Part shown: in pieces, positions 41,598 through 50,041 of the stretch
Numbering within the stretch: position 1 is the stretch's first letter
How the letters are laid out: every line of letters starts with the position of its first letter
Assembly: GCF_001686925.1 (NCBI RefSeq)
Contig: NZ_LVEN01000046.1
Location: forward strand, 434,001-498,000
Direction: 5' to 3'
Source: Flavobacterium piscis
GTDB lineage: Bacteria > Bacteroidota > Bacteroidia > Flavobacteriales > Flavobacteriaceae
Length of the DNA: 64,000 nt
Made by a program: the position numbers and the translations under genes
Notes under the pieces: generated by a model
Database searches by the model: none
What the model was told of the DNA's origin: nothing
The model's input: the letters and a program-made list of their open reading frames with translations, nothing else

Positions 41598-43658
41598 ATG
41601 ATAAAACAGCTTAACAAATCTGTGTTTTGTGCATTTTCAGCAATGCTTTGTTGTGTTACAATCGAAGCACAAAATGCTAAACCAAAAGAGCCGGGAATTA
41701 ATCTTTCTAATATGGATAAGAAAGTAAGTCCGGGTCAGGATTTCTTCCGTTACGTAAACGGATCCTGGTTAGAAAAAACTGAAATTCCAAGTGATAGAAA
41801 TTCATGGGGAAGTTTTAATGAACTACGTCAAAAGACAGATAATGATGCACTTGCCATTTTAAAAGAAGCGTCAAAAGATCCTAAGTACAAATCGAATACA
41901 GATCAGGGTAAAGCAATTGCTTTGTTCAATACGATTATGGATACTGTAGGACGTAATAAAAATGGAGTAAAACCACTTCAGCCTTATTTAAAGAAAATCG
42001 ATGCGATTAAAAACGTAACCGATTTACAAAATTTCTTCATCGAAATGCAGCCTCAGGGAGGAATTGGTTTCTTTGGAGTTTATGTGGGTGCTGATGCAAA
42101 AAACAGTAATAAAAACTCGGTTAATCTAAGCCCGGGCGGTTTAGGATTATCTGATAAAGATTACTACAACGCAGATGATAAGGATTCGAAAGAAAAACGT
42201 GAGAAATACGAAGTACACGTAGCAAGAATGATGCAGTATCTGGGAGAATCTCCGGCAAAAGCAAAAGAAAGTGCAAAACAAATCCTTGCGTTAGAAATTG
42301 AATTGTCTGCTCCAAGATTAGATCGTGTTGAGCGCAGAGACCGTAGAAAACAATACAATCCAACTGCTGTTGCTGACTTAAAAAAGAATACACCTTCTAT
42401 TCAATGGGATAAATATTTTACCGGAATTGGTATGGCAAAACTGGATACAGTAAATGTAGCACAGCCACGTTATATGATTGCGTTAGAAAAAACCTTAACA
42501 GAAAAGAAAGTAGAAGCCTGGAAAGAATACCTTAAATGGACATTATTAAACAGAACAGCTTCGACTTTATCTACTGATATTGAAAATGCAAATTTCGATT
42601 TCTACGGGAAAACACTAACAGGTGCTTTGAAACAACGTCCGCGTGAAGAAGTTGCATTGCAGGTTATCAACGGTGTAACCGGAGAAGCTTTAGGAAAACT
42701 GTATGTAGAAAAATTATTTCCTGCTGAAGCAAAAGATAAAGCAAAGAATATGATTGCTAATGTAATGTTGGCTTATGAAAACAGAATCAATGCATTGCCA
42801 TGGATGTCTGCAGAAACTAAGACAAAAGCAATCGAAAAATTGAAGAAACTGACCATTAAAATTGGATATCCTGATAAATGGAAAGATTACTCTAAACTAG
42901 AACTTAAAAATGTTAACGAAGGCGGAACTTATTTTGATAATTCAAGAAATATATCAAAATGGGCTTACGCAGAAAACTTAGCGAAATTAGGTAAACCGGT
43001 TGATAAAACAGAATGGGGAATGTCTCCGCAAACTGTAAATGCTTATTTCAACCCGTCTTACAACGAGATTGTTTTTCCAGCGGCGATTTTACAACCACCT
43101 TTCTACAATTACCAGGCTGACGAAGCGGTTAATTATGGTGGAATTGGTGCTGTAATCGGACACGAGATTTCTCACGGATTTGATGATTCTGGTGCACGTT
43201 ACAACGCAGACGGAAACCTTGTTGACTGGTGGACTGCTGATGATTTAAAACAATTTACTGCATTAGGTACAAAGCTTGCTGATCAATACAGCGCTTTAGA
43301 GCCTTTACCTGGAATTCACGTAGATGGTAAATTTACTTTAGGTGAAAATATTGGTGATTTAGGCGGAATTAACGCTGCTTACGACGGATTGCAATTGTAT
43401 TTGAAAGCAAATGGTAATCCTGGATTAATCGACGGATTTACGCCGGAACAACGTTTCTTTATTTCATGGGCGACAGTTTGGAGAACAAAATCAAGAGATG
43501 AAGCTATCAAAAGTCAGGTTAAAACTGATCCACATTCACCAGGAATGTACAGAGCGGTTGTGCCTATCCAGAACGTAGATGCTTTTTACCAGGCTTTCGG
43601 AATCAAAAAAGGAGATGCAATGTATGTTGAACCTGAGAAGAGAGTTAAAATCTGGTAA
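41598..43658 (+). CDS. M13 family zinc metallopeptidase (neprilysin/PepO-like), copy 2
   Basis: A 686-residue paralogue of the preceding gene, identical in length and very similar throughout. It has its own signal peptide ending IEAQ, the same YVNGSWLEKTEIPSD start, GHEISHGFDDSGARYNA, GENIGDLGG and the C-terminal VKIW. Differences concentrate in the N-terminal helical domain that shapes the substrate chamber (for example LGVSQLGLPDKDYY versus LSPGGLGLSDKDYY), while the catalytic block is almost unchanged. This points to an old tandem duplication with possible change in specificity. Its terminator lies just after the stop. Confidence 0.95.
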   Translation: MIKQLNKSVFCAFSAMLCCVTIEAQNAKPKEPGINLSNMDKKVSPGQDFFRYVNGSWLEKTEIPSDRNSWGSFNELRQKTDNDALAILKEASKDPKYKSNTDQGKAIALFNTIMDTVGRNKNGVKPLQPYLKKIDAIKNVTDLQNFFIEMQPQGGIGFFGVYVGADAKNSNKNSVNLSPGGLGLSDKDYYNADDKDSKEKREKYEVHVARMMQYLGESPAKAKESAKQILALEIELSAPRLDRVERRDRRKQYNPTAVADLKKNTPSIQWDKYFTGIGMAKLDTVNVAQPRYMIALEKTLTEKKVEAWKEYLKWTLLNRTASTLSTDIENANFDFYGKTLTGALKQRPREEVALQVINGVTGEALGKLYVEKLFPAEAKDKAKNMIANVMLAYENRINALPWMSAETKTKAIEKLKKLTIKIGYPDKWKDYSKLELKNVNEGGTYFDNSRNISKWAYAENLAKLGKPVDKTEWGMSPQTVNAYFNPSYNEIVFPAAILQPPFYNYQADEAVNYGGIGAVIGHEISHGFDDSGARYNADGNLVDWWTADDLKQFTALGTKLADQYSALEPLPGIHVDGKFTLGENIGDLGGINAAYDGLQLYLKANGNPGLIDGFTPEQRFFISWATVWRTKSRDEAIKSQVKTDPHSPGMYRAVVPIQNVDAFYQAFGIKKGDAMYVEPEKRVKIW

Positions 43659-43680
43659 TTTTTTACTGTGTTATGATATA

Positions 43681-43720
43681 AAAAAGGGGCTTTTTCGATT
43701 TTCGAGAAAGTCCCTTTTCT
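43681..43720 (+). terminator. Intrinsic terminator after the second M13 gene
   Basis: AAAAGGGGCTTTTTCGA pairs with TCGAGAAAGTCCCTTTT with two mismatches, around a very short loop. Confidence 0.75.
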
Positions 43721-43745
43721 ATGATTATTTGTTTAATAAAAGCAG

Positions 43746-43957
43746 AGTTTTTCACTTTTCTACCCCTGTTTATCATTCCGTAGGAATGTTTCGTCGGTAG
43801 AAAAAATAATTGCCAGCCAAGTTTACGTTCCGTAGGAACGTTTGATATGGTTAGATTGCTGGAAAAAAATGATGATGTCAAATCAAACGTTCCTACGGAA
43901 CGTAAAATAACGATTACAATATATTTTTTCTACCGATGCAATGTTCCTATGGAACAA
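43746..43957. repeat. Nested palindromic repeat, copy A
   Basis: The first of two ~212-bp near-identical units. Outer arms centre on CATTCCGTAGGAATG and ATGTTCCTATGGAAC, with GTCGGTAGAAAA and its complement inside. Inner arms centre on TTTACGTTCCGTAGGAACG and CGTTCCTACGGAACGTAAA. The whole unit can fold into a long stem with a central loop. No coding region is supported. Confidence 0.85.
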
Positions 43958-43978
43958 CTGAATATAAAAATAAAAACA

Positions 43979-44190
43979 AAGTTTTTCACTTTTTTATACC
44001 TGTTAATCATTCCGTAGGAATGTTTCGTCGGTAGAAAAATAATAGCGACCCAAGTTTACGTTCCGTAGGAAGGTTTGATGTGTTAGATTGTTTTAAAAAA
44101 ATGATGATGTCAAAATCAAACGTTCCTACGGAACGTAAAATAACGATCACAATATAATTTTTCTACCGACGAAATGTTCCTATGGAACAA
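43979..44190. repeat. Nested palindromic repeat, copy B
   Basis: The second unit, about 233 bp downstream of copy A and in the same orientation, with the same nested arms and a handful of substitutions (for example GGAAGG for GGAACG). Together with copy A it fills most of the 650-bp gap between the M13 genes and the GyrI-like gene; the remaining sequence (44191-44264) shows nothing. Confidence 0.85.
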
Positions 44191-44264
44191 GGGAATTTAT
44201 ATGTGAGTAAAGAGATATATGAGTTGACAAAGGGAATGTATGAATGGAATTAACAATATATTAA

Positions 44265-44297
44265 ATAAAAAACGGCGCTAATTTTAGCGCCGTTTTT
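44265..44297 (-). terminator. Intrinsic terminator of the GyrI-like gene
   Basis: AAAAACGGCGCTA and its complement form a perfect stem around a 4-nt loop with A/T runs on both sides. It ends the - strand hemB/cytochrome/GyrI-like group and could also stop transcription from the + side. Confidence 0.85.
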
Positions 44298-44308
44298 GTT
44301 TCTATATT

Positions 44309-44758
44309 TTATTGAAGTGCGATATAAATAGTAACTTCTGCTTTTTCCGGGTTTTGAGTCTTTTCACCATAAACTTCAAAATCTGCCGTAAAACTTCGAT
44401 CTAAATCTGAGTTCCATATTTCCAGCCATTTATTAAAAACAATTCCTTCGGACAAGTTTCCTTTAGCAATCAATTCTTCATAATGGGCTGACTCAATTGT
44501 TTTACCAATCATATTTTCAGGTACAACATCTAAATTTTCAACCTTACAGCCTAAAATAGTAGTGTAAGGTTTGGTATGATCTTTTTCGTAATCAGTATAA
44601 ATACAAAAAATATCCTCCGAAACTTTATTTGGAATTTTACTTTGAATTTCTTCGCTCATAAATTGGCTCCAAAGTGCCGGAATGTCTTTTCCGGATTGAC
44701 CATTTTCGTTTGTCGTTCTTACCGAAATACCAATTAAATTGAATTTTTGAATTATCAT
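44309..44758 (-). CDS. GyrI-like / AraC effector-binding domain protein
   Basis: A 149-residue single-domain protein of the GyrI-like superfamily. Typical elements are F.LIGISVRT..., ALWSQFM, DIFCIYTDYEKDHTKPYTTILG, and the late FNKWLEIW plus ADFEVYGEK.....AEVTIYIAL. Stand-alone members bind small hydrophobic or cationic molecules; the ligand here is unknown. It lies about 75 bp downstream of the cytochrome gene on the same strand, and ends at a strong terminator. No DNA-binding domain is attached. Confidence 0.82.
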   Translation of the reverse strand: MIIQKFNLIGISVRTTNENGQSGKDIPALWSQFMSEEIQSKIPNKVSEDIFCIYTDYEKDHTKPYTTILGCKVENLDVVPENMIGKTIESAHYEELIAKGNLSEGIVFNKWLEIWNSDLDRSFTADFEVYGEKTQNPEKAEVTIYIALQ

Positions 44759-44833
44759 TTTGCGCTATTTTTTATTAAGCTGTAAATGTAAAACGATGCA
44801 ATGACAACAGTATGTCAGCAGGAATCGTTAAAA

Positions 44834-45235
44834 CTACTTTAAATTGCTGTAAATATAGCTTTCTATCGCTTTCAACTCCTCATCAGACATTGCCTGAGTA
44901 ATAGGTAAATTCGTTTTCATAACCGCAAACTGACTCGGATCTACGATTGGTTCAGCATTTCCTTTTAGGAAAGTAACCATATCGCCTTTTTTATCTTTAT
45001 AGATTTTGGCAATTTCCTTGATACTTGGCCCAATTACTTTTTGATCAACCTGATGACAAGAAATACAATTTCCTTGTCCTTCAAAAATTTGTTTTCCTAA
45101 TGCTTCCGGAGTTTTGGCTTCCGCCGAATGTCCTTCTGAATAATTTTCTGTAGGATCCTGAACAGATTCTTCAGTTGCTTCTTTTTTACAAGATGTAAAA
45201 GCTAAAAGTGCGGATAAGAATAATACGTTTTTCAT
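44834..45235 (-). CDS. Small c-type cytochrome lipoprotein
   Basis: A 133-residue protein with a lipoprotein signal (MKNVLFLSALLAFTS then Cys16), an acidic linker, and a single class I cytochrome c domain. The haem-binding motif is CISCH (around residues 58-62) and a likely axial Met is in FAVMKTNLPIT. It probably carries electrons at the membrane surface in the periplasm. Its ATG lies 2 bp after the hemB stop, so it is almost certainly co-transcribed with the haem biosynthesis gene that helps supply its cofactor. Confidence 0.9.
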   Translation of the reverse strand: MKNVLFLSALLAFTSCKKEATEESVQDPTENYSEGHSAEAKTPEALGKQIFEGQGNCISCHQVDQKVIGPSIKEIAKIYKDKKGDMVTFLKGNAEPIVDPSQFAVMKTNLPITQAMSDEELKAIESYIYSNLK

Positions 45236-45237
45236 GA

Positions 45238-46230
45238 TTATTTATTTAATAGTAAAGCTGCTTCTTTTGCAAAATAAGTTGAGATGATACTGGCACCCGC
45301 ACGCTTAATGCAATATAGTTGCTCTATCATAATTTTGTCATGATCTAACCATCCTCTTTCTGCTGCGGCCTTTACCATAGCGTACTCACCAGATACTTGG
45401 TAAACCGCCACTGGTACATGAACGGCATTTTTTACCTCACGAACAATGTCTAAATAAGCAATCCCCGGTTTTACCATTACGATATCTGCACCTTCTTCAA
45501 CATCTAATAATGCTTCGCGAATTCCTTCAATTCTATTTGCGTAATCCATTTGATACGTCTTTTTATCTTTAGGAATATTTTGAGAATCTACCGGAGCAGA
45601 ATCTAATGCATCACGAAAAGGTCCGTAAAATGCCGAAGCATATTTGGCACTATAACTCATGATTCCCACATTGTGATGTCCGTTTTCTTCTAATGCTTTT
45701 CTGATTGCTAAAACTCTTCCGTCCATCATGTCGCTTGGTGCCACAAAATCTGCTCCGGCTTCGGCATGACTTAAACTCATTCGGGTCAAAGCATCAACAG
45801 TTGCATCGTTTACCAATTGACCATTTTCGATAATTCCGTCATGACCATAAATCGAATAAGGATCTAAAGCCACATCCGGCATCACAATCATTTCCGGAAC
45901 AGCATCTTTGATGGCGCGAATCGTTTGTTGCATCAAACCATCTTTGTTCCAGGCTTCAACACCTTTGTTATCTTTTAAATTGTCACTAACTTTTACATAA
46001 ATATTCACCGCTTTGATTCCTAAAGCCCAGGCCTCTTTTACTTCTTTGATGGTGTTGTCTAACGAATGACGATAGATTCCCGGCATTGACGGAATAGCTA
46101 CTTTTACATCTTTTCCTTCGGCAACAAACATGGGAAGCATAAAATCCTGTGGACTCAAACTTGTTTCACGAACTAAAGAACGAATAGATTCATTGGTTCT
46201 TAAACGGCGGTTTCTTTGTAATGGGAACAT
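45238..46230 (-). CDS. hemB: Porphobilinogen synthase (delta-aminolevulinic acid dehydratase)
   Basis: A 330-residue cytoplasmic enzyme that condenses two 5-aminolevulinate molecules to porphobilinogen. Landmarks are RNRRLRTNESIRSLVRET and LPMFVAEG at the start, MPDVALDPYSIYGHDG, GADFVAPSDMMDGR, MSYSAKYASAFYGPFRDA (active-site Lys) and IVMVKPGIAYLD (Schiff-base Lys), then YQVSGEYAMVKAAAERGW. The metal-site segment reads PDVALDPYSIYGHDG rather than the Cys-rich form of zinc enzymes, which suggests a Mg-dependent type. It is the upstream gene of the hemB-cytochrome-GyrI-like group. Confidence 0.97.
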   Translation of the reverse strand: MFPLQRNRRLRTNESIRSLVRETSLSPQDFMLPMFVAEGKDVKVAIPSMPGIYRHSLDNTIKEVKEAWALGIKAVNIYVKVSDNLKDNKGVEAWNKDGLMQQTIRAIKDAVPEMIVMPDVALDPYSIYGHDGIIENGQLVNDATVDALTRMSLSHAEAGADFVAPSDMMDGRVLAIRKALEENGHHNVGIMSYSAKYASAFYGPFRDALDSAPVDSQNIPKDKKTYQMDYANRIEGIREALLDVEEGADIVMVKPGIAYLDIVREVKNAVHVPVAVYQVSGEYAMVKAAAERGWLDHDKIMIEQLYCIKRAGASIISTYFAKEAALLLNK

Positions 46231-46570
46231 ATAATTTTAGATTTTTAGATTTTAGATTTCAGATTTAATCTATTTCCTTGAAAGCAGATTGATTAATTCT
46301 TGTTCTAAAAACTACAGTTGTTTTTTTGTTTTTTTTTGAAGATTGTATCGCTTTTTAATAAGTGTCGCAAAGTTAAAGAAAAATGAACAGAATAAGGTTG
46401 TTAGCTCTGGACAGAATCCGTTAATATTATCTAAAAATTTACTGATTTTTTAGTTTTAGACTTTAATTTTAAAGGTTCTCAAAACGTTCTTGTGTTTTTC
46501 ATTTTATAAATAAGTTTCAGGAATTTTTTAATCTCATGGTTTTTAAAAATTTTCCAGTTAAATTTGTCTA
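46231..46570. other. Divergent intergenic region between hemB and an exported-protein pair
   Basis: No gene is seen in these 340 bp. Positions 46232-46270 are a run of GATTTTTAGATTTTAGATTT words. On the - strand TAACTTTG at 46368-46375 fits the -7 box and would give hemB a leader of about 130 nt. On the + strand TAAATTTG at 46559-46566 also fits, but it lies only 4 bp before the ATG. Confidence 0.5.
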
Positions 46571-47203
46571 ATGAAGAAATTTCTCGCTTTATGCTGCTGT
46601 TTACTTTTAACAAGTTGCTTTGAAATAACAGAAAGAATCAAACACCACGACGATCAAAGTGGTGAATATACCCTCATGGTCGACTTTTCGAAATCCTGGT
46701 TTAAGACAAAATCAGCAATGTGGCTGGAAGAAGTCGATGGCGTAAAAATTCCTAACGAACAGGAAATCACCAAAAAACTGGAAGATTTTAAAACAAAAGC
46801 TTCAAAAATCGACGGAATTACAAACGTAACGACTAAGACTGATTTTGACAATTATGTTTTCATTATCAAACTCAATTATGCCAATCTAAAAGCATTGAAT
46901 GCGGTTGTGAATACGATAAACAATCAGCGCGATCAGATTCACTTTAGCGGAAGCGAAAAAAATTTCGAAAGAATTGCTTCTTATCCGGTTCCCGAAAAAG
47001 TGGTTAAAGATCCTAAGAAAAAGAAAGATCTGGAAGCAGCCAATATTATTGCCATTTATACATTCGATAAAGATGTACAGGCAGTACAAAACCCAAACAG
47101 TAAAATTTCACAAAACAAAAAGACCGTTTTTTTAAAACAAAGTATGTACAGCGTATTTAAAAAATCGGCTTTAATGAACAATACAATCCAATTAACTCCC
47201 TGA
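46571..47203 (+). CDS. Uncharacterised lipoprotein
   Basis: A 210-residue predicted lipoprotein: signal peptide MKKFLALCCCLLLTS with Cys16 as the most likely lipidation site (three further Cys at 8-10). The mature part begins FEITERIKHHDDQSGEYTLMVDFSKSW. It alternates helices (NEQEITKKLEDFKTKASKIDGI) and strands, and has a lysine-rich segment. I do not recognise a named family. Its stop is 3 bp before the next gene, which also encodes an exported protein, so the two probably work together. Confidence 0.7.
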   Translation: MKKFLALCCCLLLTSCFEITERIKHHDDQSGEYTLMVDFSKSWFKTKSAMWLEEVDGVKIPNEQEITKKLEDFKTKASKIDGITNVTTKTDFDNYVFIIKLNYANLKALNAVVNTINNQRDQIHFSGSEKNFERIASYPVPEKVVKDPKKKKDLEAANIIAIYTFDKDVQAVQNPNSKISQNKKTVFLKQSMYSVFKKSALMNNTIQLTP

Positions 47204-47206
47204 TTT

Positions 47207-49036
47207 ATGAAGCATTTTTATACTTTATTTTTATTATTCGCCACGTATTTGACTTTTGGACAAATTAATAAAAACGAATACGATTATTTTGTTCAGTTTA
47301 ACGGAAATCAGCTTTCTAAAAAAGTAAGCGTTGCCGAAATTCTGAATCATCCTATTATAGCCAAATACAGTGCTAAAAAACCTGATTTGGATTTTACAAA
47401 ATATACCGAGCTTATTCAGTTAGATCAAAAAATAACCATTCACGGAAAATTCTCAGACAGTATTCCGTACTATCAGGTTACAATTCCTGTAAAAAGCAAA
47501 GAAGCGGTCAAACAATTTATAATAAAGGAATTTGGGAATGGCTTAGCTGCAGATGTACAGATTCAGGATCTGGGTAAATATGCTGTTTTTAATGCAAGAG
47601 GCAAGAACAAAACATTTGCATGGAACGATAATTACCTGGTTATTCTGGAATTAACCCAAAGACTTCCTTCGAGGTTTTATACCACCGAAAGTCAAACCGT
47701 TTGGCAAGATTCTGTTGCTGTTGATGAGGTCTACGAAGAAACAACAATGGAAGAGCCTTCTATCATAATAGATGCGCCAATAAATGATGCTCCAATTGTG
47801 GTTGAAGAAGCTCCGGTTCCGTACAATGGCGAACAAGAGTATACCGCAAGCGCACCGTACACGATTCAGGAAGCTACTTTTAATCTGGAACAAACAGAAA
47901 AGCTGAATCAGATTATAAAATCATTGTTCGAAAATGGATTTACTGCACCAAGTTCAGAAAAAATAAACGCTAATGCCGATATTTCGTCCTGGATCAATTA
48001 TAGCGCTGCAATGACAAGTTTATATTCTATGTCCAATTATCCAATGGCCATTTTTGGAGGTTACGATAAATTCTTGCCTATGCAGAAAAGTTTTGGAAAT
48101 TTTATAAAAGGTATTAATCTTGATTTTTATTTTGACAATAATAATGCGCGTGTAGAAGAAGTTGTCGAATATTCGCCGGAGCTTGCTGAAGTGGTGAGTA
48201 AAGTCACGAATAGAAAAATAAACAAGAATGTTTTTAATTATTTCCCTGCACAAAAGCCTTTGGGTTATATGTCGTATCATTTAAATACAAAAGCGGCGCT
48301 GGAAAATTTCCCATCTCTAATGGCAGATATATTTCAAAGTCCAAAACTGGTAAAAGAGGATATTGCCGTTGTTACTGATTTAATTTCGACAATTGTTGAT
48401 GAAGAAGCTGCTGCAACACTTTTTGATGGTGATTTAAGTGCATTTTTATACGGTTTCAAGGAAATTGAAGTGATGACAAAATCATACGAATACGATGAAA
48501 ACTATGAAGAGAAAGTAACCGATAAAAAGACTAAAAAATCAGTCCCGTTATTTTCTGTGATTTTTACTTCGACGCATCCTACTTTTGCTGATAAATTGAT
48601 GCAGTTGGGCGTTCGCAAAAAAGTATTGGTGCAAAAAGACAATTACTATGTTGTTACCGGAACCAAAGAATACGGGGATATTTTCATCAAAAAAGACAAA
48701 GATGTTATTGTAATAGCCAATACACTGGACTATTTTAATGCCGGTAACGGTACATTTTCCGGCGAAGCCAAAAAAGATTTGAGGAAAAATTATATGTTTG
48801 GAAAACTAAATATGGCTGAACTAATAAATGCATTTGGTAAATCTGGCGAAGCTAACCCTGCGGATTTAGGGAAATTCAGCAAGTTTTCGGAACAATTTTC
48901 AGACATCACATTTGAATCTCCTAAAAAGTTAATCAACAATAAATTGGTTTTTGGATTTAAGTTAAACTCGTTGAAATCTGATAAAAATATCATTCTTCAA
49001 ACTTTAGATTTGACTCAGGAATTAACTTCTAAATAG
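47207..49036 (+). CDS. Uncharacterised exported protein, possibly DUF4836-like
   Basis: A 609-residue protein with a signal peptide ending LTFGQ (residues 1-19). The N-terminal part (NEYDYFVQFNGNQLSKKVSVAEIL...PYYQVTIPVKSKEAVKQFI) looks like a substrate- or protein-binding fold repeated later, around FPAQKPLGYMSYHLNTKAALENF. A low-complexity Glu/Pro/Ile/Val linker lies at about 175-215. The general plan resembles DUF4836 proteins of Bacteroidota, but I am not certain. No catalytic motif is obvious. It is coupled to the preceding lipoprotein gene with a 3-bp gap, and ends at a shared terminator. Confidence 0.6.
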   Translation: MKHFYTLFLLFATYLTFGQINKNEYDYFVQFNGNQLSKKVSVAEILNHPIIAKYSAKKPDLDFTKYTELIQLDQKITIHGKFSDSIPYYQVTIPVKSKEAVKQFIIKEFGNGLAADVQIQDLGKYAVFNARGKNKTFAWNDNYLVILELTQRLPSRFYTTESQTVWQDSVAVDEVYEETTMEEPSIIIDAPINDAPIVVEEAPVPYNGEQEYTASAPYTIQEATFNLEQTEKLNQIIKSLFENGFTAPSSEKINANADISSWINYSAAMTSLYSMSNYPMAIFGGYDKFLPMQKSFGNFIKGINLDFYFDNNNARVEEVVEYSPELAEVVSKVTNRKINKNVFNYFPAQKPLGYMSYHLNTKAALENFPSLMADIFQSPKLVKEDIAVVTDLISTIVDEEAAATLFDGDLSAFLYGFKEIEVMTKSYEYDENYEEKVTDKKTKKSVPLFSVIFTSTHPTFADKLMQLGVRKKVLVQKDNYYVVTGTKEYGDIFIKKDKDVIVIANTLDYFNAGNGTFSGEAKKDLRKNYMFGKLNMAELINAFGKSGEANPADLGKFSKFSEQFSDITFESPKKLINNKLVFGFKLNSLKSDKNIILQTLDLTQELTSK

Positions 49037-49053
49037 TTTAAATTATAAAAAGC

Positions 49054-49091
49054 AAATCCCCGAAAGTTCTCAATTTTCGGGGATTTTTTTT
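49054..49091. terminator. Bidirectional terminator between convergent genes
   Basis: AATCCCCGAAA pairs with TTTTCGGGGATT around a short loop, followed by a run of Ts. It lies between the + strand exported-protein gene and the - strand aldolase gene. Confidence 0.88.
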
Positions 49092-49111
49092 ATTTATTAA
49101 AGAGTATTTGA

Positions 49112-50014
49112 TTATGTGATCGAAGCAGCATAAATTTCTTTGATTGTCTTGCCCAATTTAGTATTAAAATCAGCATCAGACTGACCAGCTGAAAGACCTT
49201 CGGATAATGCTCGCGAGAAACTGGCAATCAATCCGTGGTTTTGCGAAAGCTTATCATTGGCTTCATCCTGACCGTATCCGCCGGACAATGCCACAACACG
49301 CACCACATGCGGATCTGACATTAATTCTTGGTAAAAATCATTCACAGTCGGGATAGACAATTTCAGCATTACTTTTACTTCTTTGCCCAGTAAATTAAGC
49401 TGCTTTTTGATTTCTTCTTTTAGAATTTCTTCTGACTTTTCTTTATCAGCGCTGTAAATATCAACCTCAGGTTCGATAATAGGAATAAGTCCTTTTTCGA
49501 AGATTTGTAAACCCACAGCAAATTGTTGTTCGACTACTTCACGAATTCCAGCTGTGTTGGCTTCTTTAATTACAGAACGCATCTTAGTGCCAAAAACATT
49601 TTTTTCTACAGCACGAGTCAATAATTCATCTAAATTAGATATAGGCTTCATCAACTGTACGCCATTGGCAAGGTCGGCAAGTCCTTTATCGACTTTTAAA
49701 AACGGAACTATGTTTTTTTTCTCCCATAAATAGTCGGCTGTCCATTGTTCGTCGATTTTACGATCCATAGTATTTTCGAACAAAATAGCGCCCAGAATAT
49801 ATTCGCGATCAAAGGCAGGACTTTTTATAATTCGGGTTCTCATTTCATGTACAAGCGTATACATTTCTTCATCGTTCGTAAAACTGCTTTCCTGTACACC
49901 GTATTGTGCTAATGCTTTTGGTGTGCTTCCGCCACTTTGATCCAGTGCTGCGATAAATCCTTTTCCGGAATGCATACGGTTTAGTTGGGCTATGTATCGT
50001 TCTCTATTTTTCAT
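49112..50014 (-). CDS. Class I fructose-bisphosphate aldolase
   Basis: A 300-residue cytoplasmic enzyme that splits fructose 1,6-bisphosphate using a Schiff-base lysine. Conserved parts are the N-terminal GKGFIAALDQSGGSTPKAL, ILGAILFENTMDR, VPFLKVDKGL, IPIIEPEVDI, and VMLKLSIPTV, which should hold the catalytic Lys, then VVALSGGYGQDEA near the phosphate site. The length suits the short bacterial class I form rather than the ~360-residue animal enzyme. It follows the DUF4421 gene by 27 bp on the same strand. pgk, another glycolytic gene, is elsewhere in the window. Confidence 0.93.
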   Translation of the reverse strand: MKNRERYIAQLNRMHSGKGFIAALDQSGGSTPKALAQYGVQESSFTNDEEMYTLVHEMRTRIIKSPAFDREYILGAILFENTMDRKIDEQWTADYLWEKKNIVPFLKVDKGLADLANGVQLMKPISNLDELLTRAVEKNVFGTKMRSVIKEANTAGIREVVEQQFAVGLQIFEKGLIPIIEPEVDIYSADKEKSEEILKEEIKKQLNLLGKEVKVMLKLSIPTVNDFYQELMSDPHVVRVVALSGGYGQDEANDKLSQNHGLIASFSRALSEGLSAGQSDADFNTKLGKTIKEIYAASIT

Positions 50015-50041
50015 AATGTTTTGTTTTAAATTTAATGGCTA

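Noticed and set aside
43659..44308. tRNA or other standard structured RNA in the palindromic region
   Set aside because: The stems do not form a cloverleaf, and the two near-identical tandem copies fit a repeat element better.
46559..46566. TAAATTTG as promoter of the 46571 lipoprotein gene
   Set aside because: It lies 4 bp before the ATG, so transcription would start at or after the start codon. Kept only as a note; a leaderless message is not excluded.
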